From Pyrobaculum oguniense TE7 (GTDB lineage: Archaea > Thermoproteota > Thermoprotei > Thermoproteales > Thermoproteaceae): a DNA stretch of 64,000 nt. The stretch covers positions 2,141,233-2,205,232 of the forward strand of contig CP003316.1 in assembly GCA_000247545.1 (NCBI GenBank). The letters are read 5' to 3'. The notes under the pieces were generated by a model. It worked only from the letters and a program-made list of their open reading frames with translations. It did no database searches and had not been told where the DNA came from. A program made the translations under genes and the position numbers. Positions 31,626 through 40,122 of the stretch are shown here, one piece after another (within the stretch, counting starts at the first letter, position 1; each line of letters opens with the position of its first letter).

Positions 31626-32044
31626 GGCCACGTCTCGGCGCCGTATAGGACTAGATATGTGCCAATTGCGGTTCCTATTATGGTTCCCAACACAGTCAGC
31701 ACAACCATTAGCCAATTCGCCTTGGAGGCGCGTAGCGCTGGCGTGGGCTTTATCGGATCCCTCACGGGCCACCCCTTTATCACGCCTAGTTCTACGAGCA
31801 TGATTCTCAAGCCGTTTATCCCATGTAGCAGTATGGAGAAGACGAAAAACGCCGCTAAGAGCTTGCCTATAGGGGTCATGTCTAGCTTCAAGGCCTCCTC
31901 CCACGAGCCGTAAAGGAGGATTAAGTAAGGCCGGGGGAATATGTATAGCACCAAGTATACCCCGGTGATTCTGTGTAGCAGGAATAGGACACGCTCTAGG
32001 TTTATGACCCTGAACCATTCTCCAATTCCCCTGCCCGCCCTCAT
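31622..32044 (-). CDS. sdhC: succinate dehydrogenase membrane subunit C (cytochrome b556-like)
   Basis: A 140-residue anchor subunit. RVLFLLHRITGVYLVLYIF contains the conserved H-R-x-(T/S)-G signature of SdhC, whose histidine region binds quinone, and FSILLHGINGLRIMLVELG holds the haem-ligating histidine. Three membrane helices are visible (about 18-38, 60-85, 112-135). It overlaps sdhB at its start and sdhD at its end by four bases each, so the four genes are tightly coupled. Confidence 0.88.
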   Translation of the reverse strand: MRAGRGIGEWFRVINLERVLFLLHRITGVYLVLYIFPRPYLILLYGSWEEALKLDMTPIGKLLAAFFVFSILLHGINGLRIMLVELGVIKGWPVRDPIKPTPALRASKANWLMVVLTVLGTIIGTAIGTYLVLYGAETWP

Positions 32045-32754
32045 GGCCTCGCCCTTCTCCTAAGTATTGCGCTTTTCAGCAATTGTATTGAAAAACCTGG
32101 GTCTACCCCGCGTGGGCACACAGCGCTACAGGTATACGCCAGGTGGCACGGCCACACGCCGTCTTCCGCATCTATCACGGCCCTTCTCGCATTCCACCCC
32201 CTATCTCTGCTGTCGGCGCTCCACCTATACGCCGCGTTGAGCGCCATGGGGCCGAGGAACTTGGGGTTAGATCCGAGAATCGGGCAGGCGGCCATACAGA
32301 TCCCGCACTGTATGCAATACGCGAAGTTGTAATACTTCTCCAGATCCTCGGGTCTTTGACCAAACTCGACGTCGCTTTCGTATATCTCCTTAGTATCCCG
32401 AAGAATGTATGGCTTTACTGCCTTTACTTTTTCAAAATCAGGTTCTAGATCTACCACTAAGTCTTTAACTACTTCGTGGTTCCACATAGGTTCAACTGTA
32501 ATTTTAGAGTCGCCTAGCTCAGATATCAAGGTTTGACAGGCGAGACGCGGTATTCCGTTTATAACCATGCCGCACGAACCGCAGATCGCCATACGGCAAC
32601 TGTATCTTACAGCTAAGGTCGGGTCCTGCTCCTCTTTTATTTTTATCAAGACGTCTAGAACCGAAATTTTCTCCGATGAAATATCTACTTTGTATTCCTG
32701 CCACCAAGTCTTAGAGCCGTCGAATCTCTTTACCTTGACTACTAGAGACTTCAT
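32041..32754 (-). CDS. sdhB: succinate dehydrogenase iron-sulfur subunit
   Basis: A 237-residue iron-sulfur protein. The [2Fe-2S] loop is SCRMAICGSCGMVI with a following RLAC, and two ferredoxin-type clusters are given by CIQCGICMAACPI and CHLAYTCSAVCPRGVD. The third cluster set is the classical [3Fe-4S]/[4Fe-4S] arrangement of complex II. It passes electrons from the SdhA flavin to quinone. It lies one base downstream of sdhA. Confidence 0.96.
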   Translation of the reverse strand: MKSLVVKVKRFDGSKTWWQEYKVDISSEKISVLDVLIKIKEEQDPTLAVRYSCRMAICGSCGMVINGIPRLACQTLISELGDSKITVEPMWNHEVVKDLVVDLEPDFEKVKAVKPYILRDTKEIYESDVEFGQRPEDLEKYYNFAYCIQCGICMAACPILGSNPKFLGPMALNAAYRWSADSRDRGWNARRAVIDAEDGVWPCHLAYTCSAVCPRGVDPGFSIQLLKSAILRRRARP

Positions 32755-32755
32755 A

Positions 32756-34501
32756 TCAGTACCTCCTCTCTTCTGGTTGCCACTTGGTAATAGTTACCGG
32801 AGTGTACGTCAGCTTTATCTCCCCGCCGTATAGATACGCCACAGTATGTCTAAGCCAGTTGACGTCATCTCTCTTTGGATAGTCAAGCCTATAATGGGCG
32901 CCCCTAGACTCCATGCGGGCATATGCGCCTATGCCTATTACCAGAGCCAAGTCGATCATGCCATCCACCTCTAGCGCATCTTTTAAATTCTGGTTGTAGA
33001 CCTTACTACTGTCTACAACCCGGTAGGAGGAGACATCTCTTAGCTTCTTAAGTTTGGCAAGTCCTTCTGCCATTGCTGAGCCGTGTCTAAAAGGTCCAAA
33101 GTGCTCCTCCATTATGTCGTTTAGCTGTCTTTTAACTTCGTAGGGCGTAGGCGCGTTCACCTCCTTGTGTAGGAGTTTGTCAAACACCCGGGCCTCCTCC
33201 TTCTTGGCTATCTCCACAACTTTACCATCCGGCGAGGAGAGCGGCGGTTGCTCTAGGATGTACTTAGCGGCTTGTTCACCGGTGAGTCTTCCCCACACAG
33301 AGCACTCGCTCAGGGAGTTGGAACCAAGCCTATTTGCTCCGTGGACGCTGACAGCCGCCGCCTCGCCGGCCGCCCACAACCCCCTCACCCATTTGCCGTC
33401 CGCGGTGAGCACACGTCCCCAAGTATCCGTGTGTATCCCACCCATTGTGTAGTGGACCGCCGGTCTCACAGGTATGGGCTCAGACAAGACGTCTATGCCG
33501 GCGTATTTATGCGCCAGCTCCCGTATGAACGGAATCCTTTTGTTAATCTTCTCCTCTCCCAAGTGTCTTAGATCTAGCCCCACGTAGCACATTCCAGATT
33601 CGTGCTGAAATCCCCTCCCCTCCATGCACTCGGTGAGGATAGCACGGGACACAATGTCCCTTGGGGCCAGCTCCATTTTCTGTGGCGCATATTTTTTCAT
33701 AAACCGCTCGCCGTCTTTGTTTATTAGATAGCCGCCCTCCCCCCTTGCCGCCTCGCTGACTAAAATACCACTGGGCACAAGTGCCGTGGGGTGCCACTGA
33801 ACGAACTCCATGTCCTTAATGGCTATTCCCTCTCTCAGGGCGTAGGCCAGTGCCTCCCCAGTAGTGGAGTGCGCCGTGGTGGTGAAGCGGTACAGCCTTC
33901 CGGCGCCGCCCGTCGCTATTACGCCAGCCTTGGCGTAGAAGAATTTAAACTCCCCCCTCTTTAGATCGTAGGCGGTGACCCCCCTAAACTCGCCATTTTC
34001 AATAATAAACTTCGTCACAAAGTGCTCGTGGTAGACATGTATATTGTCAAATCTCCGGGTCTCAGAGAAAAGCGTTGACATAATAAAGAAGCCTGTCTTG
34101 TCGGCTGCGAAAGTAGTCCTAGGGATGGACATCCCTCCGAAGGGTCTCTGTGCAATTCTCCCATCAGGCTCCCTCGTCCAGGGGACGCCAATTCTTTCTA
34201 GATACCTAACCTCTTTCGGCGCGTATTCTACCAGAACCTGCACTGCGTCTTGATCTGCCAAGAAATCACTACCCTTAACGGTGTCATAGGCGTGCAACTC
34301 TAAAGAATCGTTTGTCTTTTCTGGGTAAAGTACAGCCGACATACCGCCCTCCGCCGAGAGGCTGTGACTACGCATTGCCTGGATTTTGGACAAAATCGCA
34401 ATGGATATTTTCCCCCCGCTGGCCCATGCGGCTGCTGTGGCCGCACGCAAACCCGCTATTCCGGATCCAATGATTAGTAAGTCGTGCTTCAAAATCTCCA
34501 T
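32756..34501 (-). CDS. sdhA: succinate dehydrogenase flavoprotein subunit
   Basis: A 581-residue flavoprotein with GSGIAGLRAATAAA (FAD binding, near residue 11), the FAD-linking histidine region MRSHSLSAEGGMSAVL, and active-site stretches such as EFVQWHPTAL, EAARGEGGYLIN and RPAVHYTMGGIHTD. It oxidises succinate in the citric acid cycle or reduces fumarate in reverse. The start is set at ATG 34501, 25 bases after a TATA-like AATTTAAACT; the open frame upstream adds an unrelated 26 residues. Divergent from the DUF364-like gene. Confidence 0.96.
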   Translation of the reverse strand: MEILKHDLLIIGSGIAGLRAATAAAWASGGKISIAILSKIQAMRSHSLSAEGGMSAVLYPEKTNDSLELHAYDTVKGSDFLADQDAVQVLVEYAPKEVRYLERIGVPWTREPDGRIAQRPFGGMSIPRTTFAADKTGFFIMSTLFSETRRFDNIHVYHEHFVTKFIIENGEFRGVTAYDLKRGEFKFFYAKAGVIATGGAGRLYRFTTTAHSTTGEALAYALREGIAIKDMEFVQWHPTALVPSGILVSEAARGEGGYLINKDGERFMKKYAPQKMELAPRDIVSRAILTECMEGRGFQHESGMCYVGLDLRHLGEEKINKRIPFIRELAHKYAGIDVLSEPIPVRPAVHYTMGGIHTDTWGRVLTADGKWVRGLWAAGEAAAVSVHGANRLGSNSLSECSVWGRLTGEQAAKYILEQPPLSSPDGKVVEIAKKEEARVFDKLLHKEVNAPTPYEVKRQLNDIMEEHFGPFRHGSAMAEGLAKLKKLRDVSSYRVVDSSKVYNQNLKDALEVDGMIDLALVIGIGAYARMESRGAHYRLDYPKRDDVNWLRHTVAYLYGGEIKLTYTPVTITKWQPEERRY

Positions 34502-34608
34502 TGTAATTACGTCATTGCTAGAGTTTAAATTTTGATTTTCGACAAACGCGCAAAGCCGTATCTCAAGACACAGCGTCAAGGTTTATAACTACATCTCGCC
34601 TTAGGGAC

Positions 34609-35208
34609 GTGTTGTCTGTTGCGATACTAAAAGAGTACGGCGTTGATCTATGCGATGGTCAGGCACTTGCAAGATGTTGTCTTGGAGACATCTGCGCAGA
34701 CGTACCAGTAGACAAAAAAACGGCGCCGGGCCTCTACAGTCTTGAAGAGGCGGAGAGAAGCCCCAGTCTACGGACATGCCTCGAAGTATTGAAAAGACAA
34801 AGAGAAAAAGGTCTAAGAAGAGTAGAGGTTTGTAGCGAGAAGAAGTCAGATACGTGTGTCAAGAAGCTTGTGGAGTACTTGCTAGCTAGATACGGCGGCC
34901 CCATCCTTCTAGTAGGGTTTAATAGCAGAGTAGCAAGAGAGCTATTCTCTCTAACAAACGGCGTGGTGGCAGACGTCGAGGGGAGACTCGTCCCCTACGA
35001 CCTCGTAGACCTATCGGAGCCAGAAAACTGGGTAGAAAAAGCACGTGTAGTGTTGATAACACCTGGGGCTCTGCACCTCACCAATGTGGTGGAGCTTGTG
35101 AAAAAAGCCAAAGAGCTTGGGAAGCCAATAGTGATGTACGGCGCAATTTCCACCCTGTACAAAGACCTTGGAATTGAGTATTTCTGCCCGTATGGTTTAA
35201 GGACATAG
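34609..35208 (+). CDS. DUF364-like Rossmannoid protein
   Basis: A 199-residue protein. The C-terminal half follows the DUF364 pattern: ILLVGFNSRVARELF, then ADVEGRL, then ARVVLITPGALHLTNVVELV and GKPIVMYGAISTLYKDLG. DUF364 proteins are thought to be Rossmann-type domains linked to metal or chelate handling. The N-terminal part has a cysteine-rich stretch (LCDGQALARCCLGDICADV) that might bind metal. GTG start 24 bases after a TATA box (GGTTTATAACT). Function not established. Confidence 0.6.
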   Translation: MLSVAILKEYGVDLCDGQALARCCLGDICADVPVDKKTAPGLYSLEEAERSPSLRTCLEVLKRQREKGLRRVEVCSEKKSDTCVKKLVEYLLARYGGPILLVGFNSRVARELFSLTNGVVADVEGRLVPYDLVDLSEPENWVEKARVVLITPGALHLTNVVELVKKAKELGKPIVMYGAISTLYKDLGIEYFCPYGLRT

Positions 35209-35241
35209 TAAAAAAATATTAACACGCACGATAGACTTGTT

Positions 35242-35679
35242 GTGAGGTTTTATGAGCGCTCCGCTGGGGCGGTAGTGTACATAGTAGATAGAGGAGACGT
35301 ATTCTACTTGTTGCTACACGGCAGATTCGGATGGGATTTTCCCCACGGCCTTGTCCACCTCTACGAGACAGACGAGGCCGCCGCGATACGGGAAATACTA
35401 GAAGAGACCGGCCTAAAAGTGGAGCTGATTCCCTCCTTCAAGGAGGAGATACGCTACAAATACTCAAAAAAGGGACGTACTATATACAGGGAGGTGGTAT
35501 ACTTCCTAGCCCGTAGCCGCGAGAAAGAAGTAAAACTCTCAAAAGAACACGACTCATACATATGGGCCGCCAGAGAAGAGGTACTGCGGCTAGTATCGCG
35601 TGACGAAATTAGGGCAGTTTTACTAAAGGCATGGAAAAAGATCTTAGAAACCGAGAAGCTAGTAGAAAAAATTAGCTAA
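35242..35679 (+). CDS. Nudix hydrolase
   Basis: A 145-residue Nudix protein. The Nudix box G-x5-E-x7-REILEETG is intact at residues 36-58, so it hydrolyses a nucleoside diphosphate linked to some moiety. The N-terminal SAGAVVYIV and WDFPHGLVH resemble diadenosine tetraphosphate hydrolases of the NUDT2/MutT type. Start GTG at 35242. It ends eight bases inside the 3' end of the convergent subtilisin gene. Confidence 0.9.
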   Translation: MRFYERSAGAVVYIVDRGDVFYLLLHGRFGWDFPHGLVHLYETDEAAAIREILEETGLKVELIPSFKEEIRYKYSKKGRTIYREVVYFLARSREKEVKLSKEHDSYIWAAREEVLRLVSRDEIRAVLLKAWKKILETEKLVEKIS

Positions 35680-38600
35680 TTACAGACACCCCCTCAACGG
35701 CGTACCACGGATATCCGCCAAAGTTATTCCCGCTAATCCTATACCACGTCGCGTATCTGGATGAGTAGAGCAATGCGACGTAGTCTACAAACAGCGGGGT
35801 CCTTATGAAGTACATGTTGAAGCTTAAGTCTCCGCCGACCGTCGCCATGGGCACTACGAACCCACCGCCGAGCACAGAAGCGAACTTAACGGCGAAGTCG
35901 TAGTCTATTGGCGGCTTGCTAAGCGCGACTCTTATAAACGGCGACGTGGTGACTAAAACCGGCGCATCTCTGCCCTCTATAAACGGCCTGACCACACCCT
36001 TAATCAACTCGCTGGTGCCACAGCCGCCGTACAGCGAAGTCCGCGCCAGAATTATAAAACTCCTACTCTCGCGGATGGGGTAAGAGGCAGACATAGTTGT
36101 GTGGGCATATCCGCTGACGCTTATGGGCACCGCGAATGAGGCAGAGGGTAGGGCCACAATCTTAGTCTGGCCGCCCGTGCCTGTCCACGTAAATCTCCCG
36201 GATTCCAGATACCGGTGGTAGCTGACGCCTTGGTTCCAGAAATAACCTGCAAAGAACCCGCTGTCGGTCATTGTGTAGACGATCATAGACGTGTTGGCGT
36301 AGCTCCATGTGAAGTCCACGTAGAGCCCTCTGGCAAGTGTCGGAGTGGAGATATAGTAGACGCGCCAGTCGCCTGACTCGTACCTCCAGCCCCAGTCGTT
36401 GCCGCCCCTCAACTCGCTGGCGTTGTACCAGCTGTCAGACCTCCCGGCAGTTAGCTCATACGCCCTGTTCACCGGGACGCTAGCCCTCACAACATAGCTG
36501 AGAGGCACTATGTAGCTCGTGCCGTTTATTGTGAGGACAATAAGCCTTTCGTAGGCAGTGGGAGCGGCGTTTGGAGGCGCTCTAACGACTACTGTAAAGG
36601 TGAAACTCTGGCGCGGCTTCAACTCCATGCTTGTCGGCGTTATCTGCACGTCGGGCGCCGGTGTCCTCTTATACGCCACTACCTCGATCTTCACAGGCAC
36701 TGAGGCAGGATACGGAGCCACCGCTGGGCGCACATCGACTCTTAAGACAAGCTTCTGGTTGGGCAGTAGCTTTGCGGATAGCTTCGAGACTGGCACCTCA
36801 GTAGCAGTATGGCGCTGATAGCCGTAGTTCAGCCACGTGAGCTCGTTAGTGGAGATTTGTCCATTGTTGTTGAGATCGGCCCAGCCGAAGACCCACAAAA
36901 CCGGCCTCGTGTTAAATGCGTAGTTAAACTCTGGGTCAAATGCCGAGAAGCCATAAGACATCCTAAACACCACGAGGTCGGCCTGCCTCAGCACGCTTTC
37001 GTCGAAGCCGAGTTGCTCCATAGTGAAGTAGCCTCCAAGCGTCCGAACCGGTATGTTGACTACTGCAGATTTCCTGTACACCGGCGTTAGCGTAAAGGCC
37101 TCTGCTCTAACAGAAAGCGCCCAATTTGTCGAAGTGACCACAAGTTGCCCCACTGCTTGGCCGCCTGGCGTCGTGCTTAGGTAGAGGCTTGTCATACCGA
37201 TGTTAGGTTGCGGGATATAGGTCTGTATATAAGATGCCCATTGAGTTGTCAATATGTTGTTCAGCAAGTAGCCGAAATATAGCGGTATGTTTACCCTCCA
37301 CTGGAAATCCCAAGAATTGCCTGGGTTGAATACAGAATTCGTACGGATCAACGCCACGGGCGCGGTCGGCGCCGGCAAGCCGTAGTAGGAACGGGCCGCG
37401 ATAACGGCTGCTGTGGCGTTTACGAAGCCGTGGCCTGCGGTAAACGGCGTGTAGCCTATGTCGACCGCGGTGCTTGTGATGAACTGCCTAACCAGATAGG
37501 GGTCTACAGAGGCGGGGTCGACCCTGTCGGCCACCGCGCTGAGCACAAGAGCAACTACGCCTGCTGTTAGCGGCGTTGCCTGCGAGGTGCCGCCAAAGAT
37601 ATCCCAATCTTCGGGAGTGCCGTAGTAGTATCTGCCCCAGCCCACCGGATAGGCGGCGATTCCGAAGGCGCCTACGTTGACTACATCGGGTTTCACATAG
37701 CCGGCCGGTGCCGGCCCCCTCAGCGACCAGCTAATTATATCGCCCCACCTAAAGCCGTTAAACGGAGTGCCGATCGCTAGCCAGAAGTGTCCGCTGGTGG
37801 CGGCGCCTACGGTGATGGCCCCTACGGCGGCGCCGGGGCTTGTGATGGTGCCGAAGCCGTAGCCGCCGTTGCCTCCGGCATGTACTATTACAATGCCCGG
37901 GTAGTTTCTGTCGAGGAACCTCGGCGTAGCCAAGGCGTTAATAACCGCCGACTCGAAGTCGTAGCCGAAGCCTGCATAGTCGTATGTAAACGTCGAAATG
38001 CCCCAGCTGTTGCTAATGACGTGGGCCCTCTTCTGCCCAGTCCAGAACCACTGCCCGTTGTTGTCTACGTCAAAGCCGGCAGCCCACATCATGCCGGGCT
38101 CCACCATGCCCCACCACAGTCCCTTAACGCCGAGCACCTTGGCGCCGGGGGCGATCCCCCTCAAGTTCTGCGGGCCTAGTAGGCCCAGGTTATATGTGGC
38201 CTTGCCCCTACCCGCGGCCACGGAGCTACAGGCCGTGCCGTGGCTGTTGAAGTCGTAGAAGATGCTGAGGTAGTTGCCGGAGAGGTCCCACCCGGGGTAG
38301 AACTTGGCGTAGAAGTCGAACCAGAGGCCCCAGTCGAAGAAGTAGCCTCCGGCGACGCCGAGGCTCCTAGTAGGCGCCGTGGGGTTGTCTACAATAAGCC
38401 TATTGCCGAAGTACCTCAGCTCCGTGTCGTCGGAGAAGTTGCAGTTGTTGTTGATATCTACACGGGCCGCGGTGTAGACGCCCGGCCGTTCTGGGTCATA
38501 CATCACAACGCCGACACTTACATAGCCGCCGTACCACGGAATGTACAAGTACGTCATGCCAAATTTATACACGCCGCTCCTACTTGTCAGACCCGCCACT

Positions 38601-39190
38601 GCGTAGTTGCAAGATGCGGTGACGTCGTAGAGGCTGGGTCCGTCTACTACATTAAATGCCTTGCCGCTGGTGGGCAAGTAACCTCCAGAGGCCGTAAAGC
38701 CCTGGAGCATAACGACCTGTGACTCGTCTGCGTCGAGGACAAGCGGCTCTACTGAGGCAACTTGATCAAGGGGTACCGAGGCTGTCTGACCCCTCAGCGT
38801 CTTATACTGGAGAGTGGTGCCGGAGATCGCTATTGAGGCGGCTATAATCTCCTTGTTGTCCTTAGTCTTTATCAGCCATGCCAGTGCGTCTTGGAGGTCT
38901 AGGTGACCGTAGTCGACGCCTGTGTCCACTATGGCGATCACCACGCCGGTGCCGTTTACGCCGAATAGCTGTTCAACTTTGCTGGCGCCGATTATCTCCC
39001 TCATGACCGGGAGCGTGGGTTGCGGAGTGCCCGCCCCCCTTTCCACAAAATCGCGCACCTCCGTAAAGAAGTCCTTAGGCGGTATCTCCGGTATTGCCTT
39101 CACGTATACGGACTGGACATATGGAGATTCCACAACTTTTTTCAAAGCCGCGGCTTGGCCCCTTGTAGTAAAGCGATGCCACATTGCCAT
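35672..39190 (-). CDS. large subtilisin-like (S8) secreted protease, N-terminus shifted
   Basis: The uninterrupted frame gives 1172 residues. The S8 triad is intact: Asp in VVIAIVDTGVDYGH (about residue 110), His in NSHGTACSSVAAGRG (about 320) and Ser in FGGTSQATPLTAGVV (about 530), plus the oxyanion Asn in HAGGNGGYG. About 600 residues of beta-rich C-terminal sequence follow, as in pyrolysin/tripeptidyl-peptidase-like archaeal proteases. The first 13 or so residues of this frame are not native: the true N-terminus, with a signal peptide, lies in two other frames upstream (39157-39450). A secreted protein-degrading enzyme, if the shifts are not real. Confidence 0.9.
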   Translation of the reverse strand: MAMWHRFTTRGQAAALKKVVESPYVQSVYVKAIPEIPPKDFFTEVRDFVERGAGTPQPTLPVMREIIGASKVEQLFGVNGTGVVIAIVDTGVDYGHLDLQDALAWLIKTKDNKEIIAASIAISGTTLQYKTLRGQTASVPLDQVASVEPLVLDADESQVVMLQGFTASGGYLPTSGKAFNVVDGPSLYDVTASCNYAVAGLTSRSGVYKFGMTYLYIPWYGGYVSVGVVMYDPERPGVYTAARVDINNNCNFSDDTELRYFGNRLIVDNPTAPTRSLGVAGGYFFDWGLWFDFYAKFYPGWDLSGNYLSIFYDFNSHGTACSSVAAGRGKATYNLGLLGPQNLRGIAPGAKVLGVKGLWWGMVEPGMMWAAGFDVDNNGQWFWTGQKRAHVISNSWGISTFTYDYAGFGYDFESAVINALATPRFLDRNYPGIVIVHAGGNGGYGFGTITSPGAAVGAITVGAATSGHFWLAIGTPFNGFRWGDIISWSLRGPAPAGYVKPDVVNVGAFGIAAYPVGWGRYYYGTPEDWDIFGGTSQATPLTAGVVALVLSAVADRVDPASVDPYLVRQFITSTAVDIGYTPFTAGHGFVNATAAVIAARSYYGLPAPTAPVALIRTNSVFNPGNSWDFQWRVNIPLYFGYLLNNILTTQWASYIQTYIPQPNIGMTSLYLSTTPGGQAVGQLVVTSTNWALSVRAEAFTLTPVYRKSAVVNIPVRTLGGYFTMEQLGFDESVLRQADLVVFRMSYGFSAFDPEFNYAFNTRPVLWVFGWADLNNNGQISTNELTWLNYGYQRHTATEVPVSKLSAKLLPNQKLVLRVDVRPAVAPYPASVPVKIEVVAYKRTPAPDVQITPTSMELKPRQSFTFTVVVRAPPNAAPTAYERLIVLTINGTSYIVPLSYVVRASVPVNRAYELTAGRSDSWYNASELRGGNDWGWRYESGDWRVYYISTPTLARGLYVDFTWSYANTSMIVYTMTDSGFFAGYFWNQGVSYHRYLESGRFTWTGTGGQTKIVALPSASFAVPISVSGYAHTTMSASYPIRESRSFIILARTSLYGGCGTSELIKGVVRPFIEGRDAPVLVTTSPFIRVALSKPPIDYDFAVKFASVLGGGFVVPMATVGGDLSFNMYFIRTPLFVDYVALLYSSRYATWYRISGNNFGGYPWYAVEGVSVIS

Positions 39191-39450
39191 CCACTCTACC
39201 AGACAACTGGACGCCGTTTATGGAAAGCGATACGACATTTACATCTCTATATAGCTATTTTCACCAATCGTACAGTCGGGGCAACCTTCCACTGAGATGC
39301 AAACGAGTTTAAGTCAGATACAACGAGTTTGGCAACCACAGGCGTGTTTGTGTCGAAGATAGCCGGGTTTGTGCCTGTGGTTTTCGGAGACTGGGCGTAA
39401 AGGATTACCACTGTTATTACCAATGCTGTAAGTATTGGCTTTATTCTCAT
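39157..39450 (-). pseudogene. detached signal peptide and propeptide start of the S8 protease
   Basis: ATG at 39450 opens MRIKPILTALVITVVILYAQ, a classical signal peptide, and continues to VRLVKIA before a TAG at 39249-39247. A second frame then reads YRDVNVVSLSINGVQLSG and RVDGNVASLYYKG, and a third joins at about 39160 into QAAALKKVVESPYVQSVYVK, which is the protease frame. Skipping one base near 39252 and one base at the GGGGCC run near 39158-39163 restores one continuous secreted protease. The upstream TATA region is shared with the divergent pth2 gene (about 39468-39480). Confidence 0.72.
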
Positions 39451-39501
39451 AGCACATAGTTGAAAACTTTTTTAAATATTGCAACTTTACAAATTTTTTA
39501 C

Positions 39502-39876
39502 ATGACGACTTTAGGTCATATGAAAATGACCATTGCTGTTAGGAAGGATTTAGAGATTTCTTGCGGGAAAGCGGCGGCGCAGGTAGGGCACGCAGCTGTG
39601 GAGTGCGTGCTACTAGCGATGCGGGATGTGAGGTGGAGGAAGTGGCTAGACAAGTGGCTTGCCGAGGGGCAGAAAAAGGTGGTGCTAGCGGCGGAGGACG
39701 CCGCCCACTTGTACCAGATTTACGAAACTGCGAAGAGGCTCGACTTGCCCACAGCGGTTGTGGTGGACGCGGGGCTTACAGAACTCCCGCCAAACACGCC
39801 AACCGCCGTCTGCGTGGGGCCAGGCCCTGACGACGTTGTGGACAAGGTTACTGGGTCTCTTAGGTTGTATCGATAA
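39502..39876 (+). CDS. pth2: peptidyl-tRNA hydrolase, Pth2 type
   Basis: A 124-residue Pth2 enzyme that frees tRNA from stalled peptidyl-tRNA. Conserved elements are VRKDLEISCGKAAAQVGHAA, KKVVLAA with the following E/D-rich turn, DAGLTELPPNTPTAVCVGPG and the final LRLYR. ATG 39502 is chosen because a TATA run (TTTTTTAAATATT, 39468-39480) is centred 26 bases upstream; ATG 39520 and 39526 are also possible. The frame is open further upstream to 39460 but that precedes the promoter. Confidence 0.93.
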   Translation: MTTLGHMKMTIAVRKDLEISCGKAAAQVGHAAVECVLLAMRDVRWRKWLDKWLAEGQKKVVLAAEDAAHLYQIYETAKRLDLPTAVVVDAGLTELPPNTPTAVCVGPGPDDVVDKVTGSLRLYR

Positions 39877-39904
39877 GTATAAATTTGCGTTTTTCCCACC
39901 GCCC

Positions 39905-40099
39905 GTGAGGCTGATATACGCCTACGCGGGTTTCTCCCTGGGAATTGCGCTGTACCTCATTGTCCTCACAGTCTCAGGTCTCAGGACTCCGGACATCGCA
40001 ATAGGCCAGGCGAAGGTTAACCTATTCCTATTCATCGTGTCTGCCTTTGTCATCTTTACCCTCTACGTCATCTACAAGCTTAGGGAATCTGGTAGCTGA
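39905..40099 (+). CDS. 64-residue two-helix membrane protein
   Basis: GTG at 39905 opens VRLIYAYAGFSLGIALYLIV with a second hydrophobic helix VNLFLFIVSAFVIFTLYVIY; the loop between is polar. The start is fixed by a TATA box (AGTATAAATTTG, about 39875-39886) 25 bases upstream; the longer upstream frame runs through pth2 out of register. Family not recognised. Confidence 0.65.
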   Translation: MRLIYAYAGFSLGIALYLIVLTVSGLRTPDIAIGQAKVNLFLFIVSAFVIFTLYVIYKLRESGS

Positions 40100-40122
40100 G
40101 GTGCTTGTCTTACGCCTTTGTG

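Noticed and set aside
31626-32018. Extension of the sdhD frame upstream of 31625
   Set aside because: It runs out of register through sdhC and lacks membrane-protein character; ATG 31625 overlaps the sdhC stop as expected.
37787-38722. Plus-strand frames opposite the subtilisin
   Set aside because: Val/Ala/Gly-rich antisense frames of a long coding gene, no motif.
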